Shown piece by piece: positions 56,733 through 64,000 of a stretch of 64,000 nt of DNA; within the stretch, counting starts at the first letter, position 1, and each line of letters begins with the position of its first letter. A program made the position numbers and the translations under genes. Source of the DNA: Phyllobacterium bourgognense (GTDB lineage: Bacteria; Pseudomonadota; Alphaproteobacteria; Rhizobiales; Rhizobiaceae). The notes beneath the pieces were generated by a model. It ran no database searches. It saw only the letters and a list, made by a program, of their open reading frames with translations, and was not told the DNA's origin. Location of the stretch: the NCBI RefSeq assembly GCF_003337575.1, contig NZ_QPJM01000013.1, positions 87,832-151,831 of the forward strand, written 5' to 3'.

Positions 56733-57186
56733 CAGCAGCCTTAGACAAAAATAATCGTGGCTGTTTATCCACGCTCTCCAAACCTGAGCTATCCTTCTCC
56801 CCGTCCTTTCCACGGGGAACTGCTTCCGGAGCCGTTCGAAGTGGGGAGAGGATCGGCGCCTCCGATGGCGGGTAACGGGCCCGCTGTCCGGGGAAGTTCT
56901 GTCCAAGGGTTCCCCTGCCGGTACTACGACTGGCGTGTGCTGGACGAGCACTTCGAAAGGGGCAATTTACCCAAAGCCGAGGCCTCCCCAGCAGAACGGA
57001 CGGGGTCAAAAACGCCGGACGGGCGGTCTTCGGATCGCATTGCTTATCTACAACGACGCGCTTCGACGACCGCCCGTCTTCCCAGCATGCAAGCAATGGC
57101 CAGACTCCGAGGAGGGCGTGGCGAGGGTGGGGCTTTTTGTGCTAAAACAACAAGTCACAGGCAGTAACAAAAGCTGGAATTCCGAT

Positions 57187-57215
57187 CTTGCAGGCTGCGG
57201 ACAATATTCCCATAT
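57187..57215 (+). promoter_or_regulatory. Candidate heat-shock (RpoH-type) promoter of clpB
   Basis: CTTGCA (57187-57192), 17-base spacer, CCATAT (57210-57215), close to the alphaproteobacterial sigma-32 pattern of CTTG followed by a CYTAT-like -10. It lies 96 bases before the clpB ATG, which follows AAAGGAGACACC. clpB is an RpoH target in most bacteria. Confidence 0.5.
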
Positions 57216-57311
57216 CTGCTTCGAGCGAATGGGTCTGCCTCTTGCAGGGGACCCGTCACCAACACACCGCGCGATGCCGCTTGAAGGGTCGTCGGTAAAA
57301 GGAGACACCAT

Positions 57312-59924
57312 ATGAACATTGAAAAATATACCGAGCGCGTCCGGGGGTTCATCCAGTCAGCACAGACCTTTGCCCTCTCATCCAACCACCAGCAATTTGC
57401 ACCCGAACATTTGTTGAAGGTCCTGGTCGATGATCAGGAGGGCCTTGCCGCATCGCTGATCGAGCGGGCGGGGGGGCGCATAGCAGATGTGCGCCTTGGC
57501 TTGCAGGCAGCGCTTGACGCTTTGCCGAAAGTAACGGGCGGCAACGGCCAGCTTTATCTTGCCCAGCCCTTGGCCAAGATTTTCACGACTGCAGAGGAAC
57601 TCGCACAGAAAGCTGGCGACAGTTTTGTTACTGTCGAACGGCTTCTGACTGCGATGGCGATCGAAAAGTCAGCCAAGACCGCGGACATATTGAGCCGTGC
57701 GGGTATCACTGCTGCCGGTCTGAATGCGGTCATCAATGATATCCGCAAGGGGCGGACCGCAGATTCGGCTTCAGCCGAGAACACCTACGATGCCTTGAAG
57801 AAATATGCACGCGATCTCACGGCTGATGCGCGGTCCGGCAAGCTCGATCCTGTCATCGGACGCGACGATGAAATCCGCCGCACTATTCAGGTCCTGTCGC
57901 GGCGTACCAAGAATAATCCGGTGCTGATTGGCGAGCCGGGCGTCGGCAAGACGGCAATTGCCGAAGGCCTTGCGCTGCGTATTGTTAATGGTGACGTACC
58001 AGAATCACTGAAAGACAAGCAATTGATGGCGCTCGATATGGGCGCTCTCATTGCCGGTGCGAAATATCGCGGTGAATTCGAGGAGCGGCTGAAAGGCGTT
58101 TTGTCCGAAGTCACGTCGGCAAATGGCGAGATCATCCTGTTCATCGACGAGATGCACACGCTTGTCGGTGCCGGCAAGGCCGAAGGCGCTATGGACGCTT
58201 CGAACCTGCTGAAGCCCGCATTGGCTCGCGGTGAACTGCACTGCGTTGGTGCGACGACACTCGACGAATATCGCAAGCATGTCGAAAAGGATGCGGCGCT
58301 TGCCCGCCGGTTCCAGCCGGTGTTTGTCGATGAGCCGACGGTGGAAGATACCATCTCGATTTTGCGCGGCCTGAAGGAGAAATACGAGCAGCATCATAAA
58401 GTCCGAATTTCCGATTCGGCGCTTGTTGCTGCGGCAACCTTGTCCAACCGCTACATCACCGACCGGTTCTTGCCAGACAAGGCGATCGATTTGATCGACG
58501 AAGGCGCAGCACGGCTTCGCATGCAAGTGGATTCCAAGCCGGAAGAACTGGACGAGATCGACCGGCGTATCATGCAATTGAAGATCGAGCGTGAGGCGCT
58601 GAAGGTCGAAAAAGACGACGCATCCCGCGATCGTCTTGAGCGGCTGGAGAAGGAACTCGCCGACCTGGAAGAACAGTCGACCGCGATAACCAATACCTGG
58701 CAGGCTGAAAAGCAGAAGCTCGGCCATGCGGCCGATTTGAAGCGGCAGCTTGACGATGCACGCAATGCACTTGCGTCTGCCCAGCGCAACGGTGAATTCC
58801 AGAAGGCCGGCGAGCTCGCCTATGGGACGATCCCCCAGTTGGAAAAGCAGCTGGCGGAGGCTGAACGGCATGACGGTTCAACCTCGATGGTCGAAGAAAT
58901 CGTGACACCGGATCATATAGCTCAGGTTGTTTCGCGCTGGACTGGCATTCCGGTAGACCGGATGTTGGAAGGCGAACGGGAGAAGCTGTTGCGTATGGAG
59001 GATGAACTGGCCAAGCGGGTCGTCGGTCAGGGCGAAGCAGTCCAGGCTGTGTCGAAAGCCATTCGCCGCGCGCGCGCAGGATTGCAGGATCCGAACCGGC
59101 CTATCGGCTCGTTTATCTTTCTTGGGCCAACAGGTGTCGGCAAGACGGAGCTGACGAAAACGCTGGCTTCATTCCTGTTCTCCGACGAGACGGCCATGGT
59201 CCGGCTCGACATGTCCGAATATATGGAAAAGCATTCGGTATCGCGGTTGATCGGCGCGCCTCCCGGCTATGTCGGCTATGAAGAGGGCGGTGCTCTCACC
59301 GAGGCTGTCCGGCGCAGGCCTTATCAGGTGGTTCTCTTCGACGAGATCGAAAAGGCTCACCCGGATGTGTTCAACGTCCTTCTGCAGGTTCTTGACGATG
59401 GCCGCTTGACCGATGGTCAGGGGCGTACCGTCGATTTCCGCAACACGCTGATCATCATGACATCGAACCTCGGGGCCGAGTACCTTGTCGGGCTGTCAGA
59501 GGGCCAGGATGTCGAGGAGGTTCGTGAAGAGGTGATGAACGTCGTCAAGGCATCGTTCAGGCCGGAGTTCCTCAACCGCGTGGACGAAATCATCCTGTTC
59601 CATCGTCTGCAGCGCAAGGAGATGGGCAAGATCGTGGCGATCCAGCTACAGCATCTGCAATCGCTTCTGACCGATCGCAAGATCGTTTTGAAGATCGATG
59701 AGGACGCAACGAACTGGCTGGCCGAGAAGGGCTACGATCCTGCCTATGGTGCGCGACCGTTGAAGCGTGTGATCCAGAAAGAGGTGCAAGACCCGCTGGC
59801 GGAAAAGATCCTGCTCGGCGAGATACTGGATGGCTCCACGGTCAAGATCACCGCCGGGTCGGACAGGCTGAACTTCAAGCCTGTCAAATCCGCTCCCGAA
59901 CGGGAAAAGAGCGAGGCCGCGTAA
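57312..59924 (+). CDS. clpB: ATP-dependent disaggregase ClpB
   Basis: An 870-aa Hsp104-type chaperone that pulls proteins from aggregates with DnaK. Clp N domain at about 1-145; first AAA+ domain with Walker A GEPGVGKT (about 207-214); the coiled-coil middle domain at about 400-530, specific to ClpB; second AAA+ domain with GPTGVGKT (about 606-613) and [27 protein letters not shown] strong AGGAG precedes ATG 57312. Single gene with a likely heat-shock promoter upstream and hairpins downstream. Confidence 0.98.
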   Translation: MNIEKYTERVRGFIQSAQTFALSSNHQQFAPEHLLKVLVDDQEGLAASLIERAGGRIADVRLGLQAALDALPKVTGGNGQLYLAQPLAKIFTTAEELAQKAGDSFVTVERLLTAMAIEKSAKTADILSRAGITAAGLNAVINDIRKGRTADSASAENTYDALKKYARDLTADARSGKLDPVIGRDDEIRRTIQVLSRRTKNNPVLIGEPGVGKTAIAEGLALRIVNGDVPESLKDKQLMALDMGALIAGAKYRGEFEERLKGVLSEVTSANGEIILFIDEMHTLVGAGKAEGAMDASNLLKPALARGELHCVGATTLDEYRKHVEKDAALARRFQPVFVDEPTVEDTISILRGLKEKYEQHHKVRISDSALVAAATLSNRYITDRFLPDKAIDLIDEGAARLRMQVDSKPEELDEIDRRIMQLKIEREALKVEKDDASRDRLERLEKELADLEEQSTAITNTWQAEKQKLGHAADLKRQLDDARNALASAQRNGEFQKAGELAYGTIPQLEKQLAEAERHDGSTSMVEEIVTPDHIAQVVSRWTGIPVDRMLEGEREKLLRMEDELAKRVVGQGEAVQAVSKAIRRARAGLQDPNRPIGSFIFLGPTGVGKTELTKTLASFLFSDETAMVRLDMSEYMEKHSVSRLIGAPPGYVGYEEGGALTEAVRRRPYQVVLFDEIEKAHPDVFNVLLQVLDDGRLTDGQGRTVDFRNTLIIMTSNLGAEYLVGLSEGQDVEEVREEVMNVVKASFRPEFLNRVDEIILFHRLQRKEMGKIVAIQLQHLQSLLTDRKIVLKIDEDATNWLAEKGYDPAYGARPLKRVIQKEVQDPLAEKILLGEILDGSTVKITAGSDRLNFKPVKSAPEREKSEAA

Positions 59925-59966
59925 GTGCGCCTGTGCAAAACGGCAAACAAAGGAGATGGCCGCCAT

Positions 59967-60009
59967 TGCTGCGCCATGCGTCCTTTCGGACGCACAAAGG
60001 ACGCAGCAA
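59967..60009. other. Two-tier stem-loop downstream of clpB
   Basis: Outer stem TTGCTGCG / CGCAGCAA (59967-59974 and 60002-60009) encloses an inner hairpin TGCGTCC-TTTC-GGACGCA (59977-59994). It lacks a T tract, so mRNA 3'-end protection or part of a bipartite terminator with the next hairpin is more likely. Confidence 0.5.
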
Positions 60010-60022
60010 CACTTTGAATCTG

Positions 60023-60066
60023 CGCAGACCCTATGAAAAATCGAAAACGATTTTTTAGGTTCTGCG
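60023..60066 (+). terminator. Long A/T-rich hairpin, probable clpB terminator
   Basis: CGCAGACCCTATGAAAAATCG pairs with CGATTTTTTAGGTTCTGCG around an AAAA loop with one or two mismatches. The T6 run lies in the descending arm rather than after the stem, so termination is likely but not textbook. Confidence 0.5.
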
Positions 60067-60197
60067 TGGGCAGGCCATTTTCACGTCGCGTTCATTCGAT
60101 AAATGCAACGATAAGAGCCTATCTTCATTAACCATAAAGACAGGAAAATCGGTCATGGTTAATGACGAGTTAGTGGCAGAAACCGGAAGCTGAAGGC

Positions 60198-61583
60198 ATG
60201 TCGTCTTATCGTTGTTCATTGTTTGGAATGTTGCTGATTGCTTCAACAGGTGCTGTTGTTTCGTTCACCGCACAAGCCGCCGAAAGCGCTGTACCCGTCG
60301 CCAACGATCAGGCGTCATATACCGTTGCGCAATGGTTCGAACCGCGCGAGCGTCGCCAGACTTACCGATCCTATTTTGACGAGTATGGCCGGAAAATTAC
60401 TGTAGACCGGCGTGGGCGGATTGTTGCTGTAGAAGAGCCGCAAAACAATCAATCGAACGAGGGCACGGATTATTTTCCCGATGCGCCGCAAGACCCCTAT
60501 GACACGGGCGCGATTTCAAATGATCCTTATGGCACAGCACTGCCTTCCGAACAGGATTATGGCAGCATCAACCGCGAACCATTGCCACCCGCCAATGGCG
60601 AATCGGATTTGCAACCCACCGATCCGAACTTTGTAGAACCGGGTGTCCCCAGTGATGGCCTGACAGATGCTCCGCAGCAGGAGCAGATACCTGTCCATCC
60701 GAATCCGGCTCCGACGATTGAATTGCCGAAAGGGCAGGGCGCTAAAGCCAAGATTGCCGCGATCCAGGTTCTCCTCGACAGGATCGGCGTATCGCCGGGC
60801 GTTATCGATGGTCATAAGGGCGGCAATGTCGACAAGGCTGTTGCCGCTTTCGAGGAAATGACCGGACAACAGTTCGATCCTCTCAACGAAGAAGGCATCA
60901 ATGCGTCGCTGGAACAGACCGGCGGTGCGGCGTTCATGTCCTATACGATCACATCCGAAGATGCGGCTTACCCATTCGTTGCATCCATCCCGGAAGATTA
61001 CAGCCACAAGGCGCAACTGGAGCGCATGGCCTTCACATCAGTGACGGAAATGCTGGCCGAGCGGTTTCACATGGACGAGAACTATCTGAAAGAGATGAAT
61101 CCGGGCGTGGATTTCAACACGCCAGGTGTTGCCATTCAGGTTGCAAATATCGGGCAAAATGCCGGCGGTGCCGTGACGCGTATCATCGCAGACAAGGGAC
61201 GCAAGCAAGTCCGTGGATACAATTCCGAGGGGCGGCTGGTGGTCGCCTATCCGGCAACGATCGGGTCGACCGATACGCCATCGCCTTCGGGTACCGTGCA
61301 GGTCGAGCGGGTCGCTCTAAATCCGAATTACACCTACAACCCGAAAATCAACTTCAAGCAGGGCGAGAACAATTCTGTTTTGACGATACCGCCGGGGCCG
61401 AACGGCCCTGTCGGGACAGTGTGGATTGCCTTGTCGAAGCCGACCTACGGGATTCACGGCACACCCGAACCGTCAAAGATCGGCAAGACCAACAGCCACG
61501 GTTGTGTGCGCCTGACCAATTGGGACGCGACGGAACTGTCGAAGCTCGTGCAGAAGGGCGTGACAGTCGAATTCCAGGAATAG
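60198..61583 (+). CDS. L,D-transpeptidase (YkuD domain) with peptidoglycan-binding-like region
   Basis: A 461-aa exported protein. Signal peptide of about 28 residues (ending AQA-AE), a long Pro/Gln/Asp-rich linker (about 45-175), a peptidoglycan-binding-like helical region (about 180-235) and a LysM-like segment (about 270-325). The YkuD catalytic domain at about 330-461 has HGTPEPSKIGKTNSHGCVRL with nucleophile Cys436. It should form 3-3 cross-links in peptidoglycan or attach proteins to it. GAAGG lies just before the ATG. Convergent with an M23 endopeptidase gene, 18 bp apart. Confidence 0.92.
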   Translation: MSSYRCSLFGMLLIASTGAVVSFTAQAAESAVPVANDQASYTVAQWFEPRERRQTYRSYFDEYGRKITVDRRGRIVAVEEPQNNQSNEGTDYFPDAPQDPYDTGAISNDPYGTALPSEQDYGSINREPLPPANGESDLQPTDPNFVEPGVPSDGLTDAPQQEQIPVHPNPAPTIELPKGQGAKAKIAAIQVLLDRIGVSPGVIDGHKGGNVDKAVAAFEEMTGQQFDPLNEEGINASLEQTGGAAFMSYTITSEDAAYPFVASIPEDYSHKAQLERMAFTSVTEMLAERFHMDENYLKEMNPGVDFNTPGVAIQVANIGQNAGGAVTRIIADKGRKQVRGYNSEGRLVVAYPATIGSTDTPSPSGTVQVERVALNPNYTYNPKINFKQGENNSVLTIPPGPNGPVGTVWIALSKPTYGIHGTPEPSKIGKTNSHGCVRLTNWDATELSKLVQKGVTVEFQE

Positions 61584-61601
61584 CGCAGAATAGATTTTGC
61601 G

Positions 61602-63554
61602 CTAGCCGCTGGCAGCGACCTTGGTTCCCTTCGCCTCGTCATCTTTAAGCAGCTCATCGATACGTTCCCGTTCGCGCTTGAATGCGATCAGATCATCGCC
61701 GCCAAGTTCACCACCGCTCGGAAGACGGATGCGCATCGGATCGACTTTGGAGCCGTTGACGATCACCTCGTAGTGCAAATGAGGACCGGTCGAAAGCCCG
61801 GTCGATCCGAGGTAACCTATAACCTGGCCCTGCCGCACCTTCGCACCCGGGACCACGCCGCTGGCGATGGCATTCTGATGCGAGTAGCTGCTCTCATAAC
61901 CGTTGGAATGACGAACGAGCGTCTGATTGCCATAGCCGTTGGTCCACCCCGCACGTTCGACGACACCATTGCCTGCTGCGATGATCGGCGTTCCACGCGG
62001 AGCTGACCAGTCCACACCCGTGTGCATGCGGGAATAACCGAGGATAGGATGACGGCGCATGCCGAAGGGTGAACGGAAGATGCCATTCGGTACCGGTTTG
62101 CGCAGCAGGAACTGTTTGGAGCTCTTGCCATCCTCGTCGTAATAGTCTGTGTTACCGTCCTTGCTGTGGAACCGGTAGAATTTTTTCAGGTCGCCGCCAA
62201 AATTGGCCGCAACATAGAGAATTTCCGAATCGTCGCCGGCCTTCTCCGAACCTGCCGGCAGCGAGAACAACGCTTCCAACTCATCGGTGGGCGAAAGCTG
62301 CGACTGGAAATCGACGTCGGAAGCAAGCATCCTGATCAGCTGTTTGATCATCGAATCGGTCATGCCATAGGCTACACCGGCGCGGTAGATGCCGTCATAG
62401 ATCGTGGGCAAATCTTCAGTCCGGCGAGAGACTGGGGGATTGTCGTCGAATGCGACCTGCAGGCCCGGCGTCATCTCCGGTTCGTCGCCCGGGACATATT
62501 GGTCGCGGTCGTTTAGGGCGATCGTCAGCACATGGGTGCTTCCACTATAGACGCTGGCCCGCATGATCCTGTCGGTATTGTTCCGCGACTCGATGCCAAG
62601 CCGCAATACGCTGCCGCTTTTCAAACGCGGCGACTTCAAGAGCTTGGCGATGGCGTCTGACATGCCCGTAGCGTCGCCATTCTCGTAGCCGGCGTCGTTG
62701 AGCGCAGCCAGAATGTTCTTGTCACTGCGGAACGGAATGAGTTCTTCCGAATAGCCAGCACCCTCGGCGTCTTCGGACAGCCGGGGAGAGACGCTAACGT
62801 TTTCCTGAATAATTTTGACGGCAAGCGGACTGCGAAGATTGTAAGGATCCTCATCTGTGCCAAATCGCAGCGGGTCCACGTAATGGAGAGAAGCGACCTG
62901 AATCGCTCCATCGGTCAGAAGCGAGCCGGTGTTGCGGACAACCTCTTCCACGTCATCGACACTCAGATCATCGGATGGGTCGTATTGGGCCGTGGCCAAG
63001 GGGAAATCTACAGTGCGGAGGCTGACTTCACTCTCCACCTTGGCGCCGTAGATCAGGCCGGTTTTCGGTGTCGGGTCCGTGCCCTCATTGGCTTCCGCGA
63101 ACACATCGAGTGGATTGAAGGCAGGATATCGGCGATTCGTGTTGTGGACATCGGCAAGTGCAATGTGGACGAATTCGAACGGCATCGATCGAATGACGTC
63201 GCGCTCGCCATCCTTGAACATCGTAGAAACGTCGAGCCGCCGGCGGTCGCGATTTTTCTGGATGGGTGTCGTAGCGGCAACGCGAGCGCCTTTGGTGACA
63301 TCGGAATTGCCGCCCTGCGCAGGCATTGCGTTGCCGGCCATCAATTCAGGTGGAGTTGCCAGCTGTTCGCGGCCGTCAAGCGCTGCAAACAGGGCCACTC
63401 CCATCAATATGCTCGAAGTAATGCCAGTAAGAAAGGTGCCAGCGAGCCATCGTGCCGAGATCTCGCGCCGATCCGGAGGGCCACGACGGCCGTCCGTAAT
63501 CAACGGCGGCTCGTTGCCCGGATCGATTGATGAGTGCCCCTCGTACTCGTTCAT
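61602..63554 (-). CDS. M23 family metalloendopeptidase
   Basis: A 650-aa murein hydrolase. N-terminal cytoplasmic stretch (1-34), one membrane anchor (about 35-58), a large periplasmic region with a LysM-like segment near 280-330, and a C-terminal LytM/M23 domain (about 490-610). Zinc-site residues are visible: SRMHTGVDWSAPRGTPI (His511, Asp515), SYSHQN and HLHYEV. The catalytic domain looks intact, so it should be active on peptide cross-bridges. It pairs with the convergent L,D-transpeptidase as cell-wall remodelling genes. Confidence 0.93.
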   Translation of the reverse strand: MNEYEGHSSIDPGNEPPLITDGRRGPPDRREISARWLAGTFLTGITSSILMGVALFAALDGREQLATPPELMAGNAMPAQGGNSDVTKGARVAATTPIQKNRDRRRLDVSTMFKDGERDVIRSMPFEFVHIALADVHNTNRRYPAFNPLDVFAEANEGTDPTPKTGLIYGAKVESEVSLRTVDFPLATAQYDPSDDLSVDDVEEVVRNTGSLLTDGAIQVASLHYVDPLRFGTDEDPYNLRSPLAVKIIQENVSVSPRLSEDAEGAGYSEELIPFRSDKNILAALNDAGYENGDATGMSDAIAKLLKSPRLKSGSVLRLGIESRNNTDRIMRASVYSGSTHVLTIALNDRDQYVPGDEPEMTPGLQVAFDDNPPVSRRTEDLPTIYDGIYRAGVAYGMTDSMIKQLIRMLASDVDFQSQLSPTDELEALFSLPAGSEKAGDDSEILYVAANFGGDLKKFYRFHSKDGNTDYYDEDGKSSKQFLLRKPVPNGIFRSPFGMRRHPILGYSRMHTGVDWSAPRGTPIIAAGNGVVERAGWTNGYGNQTLVRHSNGYESSYSHQNAIASGVVPGAKVRQGQVIGYLGSTGLSTGPHLHYEVIVNGSKVDPMRIRLPSGGELGGDDLIAFKRERERIDELLKDDEAKGTKVAASG

Positions 63555-64000
63555 ACTGTTAAGTGTTGATCCTGTCGCCGTTATGGACTGCGGGCTTATG
63601 AGGTTTTTCGGCGCTTGCCGACCAGCCTTGTACTGGTATGAAATCGATTGGGACGCAGTTTTGCCCTCCCAGCTTGCCTATGTCAACGCGCGGTCCGCTG
63701 AGCCTGTGCAAATGCTGCGTGGCGCAGAATGATGGATGGGACTGATCGTGTGGCATGGAGCGAGCGCTATGCAGGGATTTGGGCATGTTTGTGGCCGGTC
63801 CATTCACATTTCAATTCGCCGGCTATCCGCAAGGCGCGACTTTGCATGCTAAAATGACACCCCAAAAAGACTCTGTCATATTTTTCACAATTTCTTCAAA
63901 ATCGATGTTGACAGTTTTATAGGGTGGGGTCTATATACCGGCACAACGAGGGCGGGGCGCCGCTGGCGGTTGCCGAATGCGCCCATAAGTTGCCCTTAGG
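63555..64000. other. Right-end intergenic region with a strong promoter
   Basis: 446 bases without a credible gene. The left part should hold the promoter of the M23 peptidase (minus strand). The right part becomes AT-rich before a consensus-like promoter (63908-63937) and a GC-rich leader that runs off the window. Confidence 0.6.
63908..63937 (+). promoter_or_regulatory. Strong sigma-70-type promoter facing the right edge
   Basis: Perfect TTGACA (63908-63913) followed after 17-18 bases by CTATATA (63931-63937), with an AT-rich upstream stretch. The transcript would begin near CGGCACAACGAGGGCGGGGC and can form a GC-rich stem-loop. Such a promoter suits a stable RNA or highly expressed gene just outside the window. 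Confidence 0.65.

Larger units (their letters stand above)
56437..57311. other. 875-bp gene-poor region upstream of clpB
   Basis: No convincing protein gene. It contains a long palindrome (56543-56732), further imperfect inverted segments, for example CGGACGGGCGGTCTTCG (about 57017) against CGACGACCGCCCGTCTTCC (about 57065), and a heat-shock-type promoter (57187-57215). The open frames seen in 56650-57170 run on both strands through these inverted sequences and have no family features. A structured RNA cannot be excluded. Confidence 0.5.

Noticed and set aside
56780..57150. RNase P RNA, tmRNA or 6S RNA candidate
   Set aside because: Characteristic conserved blocks of these RNAs were looked for on both strands and not found, so no specific RNA is called.
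56683..57167. Overlapping open frames on both strands upstream of clpB
   Set aside because: They run through inverted repeats, mirror each other, and show no domain or start signal.

Overview
The window is chromosomal DNA of an alphaproteobacterium, most likely a member of the Hyphomicrobiales (Rhizobiales) close to Brucellaceae/Phyllobacteriaceae. The evidence is the gene content and order (argH-lipoprotein-lysA-TIGR02302 protein; ftsE-ftsX-DUF218-plsC; lysC-ptsP-prfA-prmC-DUF4167-clpB), an alphaproteobacterial NDUFAF5-like methyltransferase and PtsP, frequent GTG/TTG starts, and many short palindromic intergenic repeats of the kind seen in rhizobia and brucellae. The genus is an inference; no rRNA gene lies in the window.

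Layout. 1-4.0 kb: end of an unknown gene, tlpA, then argH, a small lipoprotein and lysA. 4.2-11.5 kb: TIGR02302 membrane protein, hpt, a small membrane protein divergent from ftsE-ftsX, a DUF218 protein and plsC. 11.7-17.4 kb: a large secreted lipoprotein hydrolase with an internal tandem repeat, a DEAD-box helicase and a DUF188 protein. 17.4-23.5 kb (minus strand): ExoD-like protein, 3-hydroxyacyl-CoA dehydrogenase, etfA/etfB, rhomboid protease, corrinoid adenosyltransferase, HIG1-type protein, SDR. 23.6-29 kb: YihY protein, EamA transporter, gluQRS, AlkA-like glycosylase, HNH nuclease, dsbB, YqaA.

29.3-33.4 kb is the only clearly accessory stretch: tRNA-Leu(CAA), a decayed tyrosine-integrase fragment, chrA, a rhodanese-ChrB fusion, and a divergent EamA transporter with a 66-residue tail holding 25 histidines. 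This reads as the remains of an island carrying metal/oxyanion resistance.

33.4-48.7 kb: acyltransferase-like GNAT plus polysaccharide flippase, secA, parvulin, argJ-GNAT-mutT, a small membrane protein, NDUFAF5-like methyltransferase, comF, grxC-nitrilase-DUF1178, EamA transporter, ubiG. 48.8-64 kb: zinc-binding GFA protein, lysC, ptsP-prfA-prmC, DUF4167, clpB, an L,D-transpeptidase and a convergent M23 peptidase, then a strong promoter facing the right edge.

The most striking non-genic signal is a family of about 100-148 bp mosaic palindromes (nine copies). Six start within two bases of, or inside, the stop codon region of the gene to their left. One supplies the last codons of plsC, and one shows a compensatory base change in its central stem. 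A separate 269 bp MITE-like element starts at the lysC stop codon, and a short palindrome supplies the stop of the HIG1-type gene. No CRISPR array, rRNA operon, complete insertion sequence or defence system was seen.
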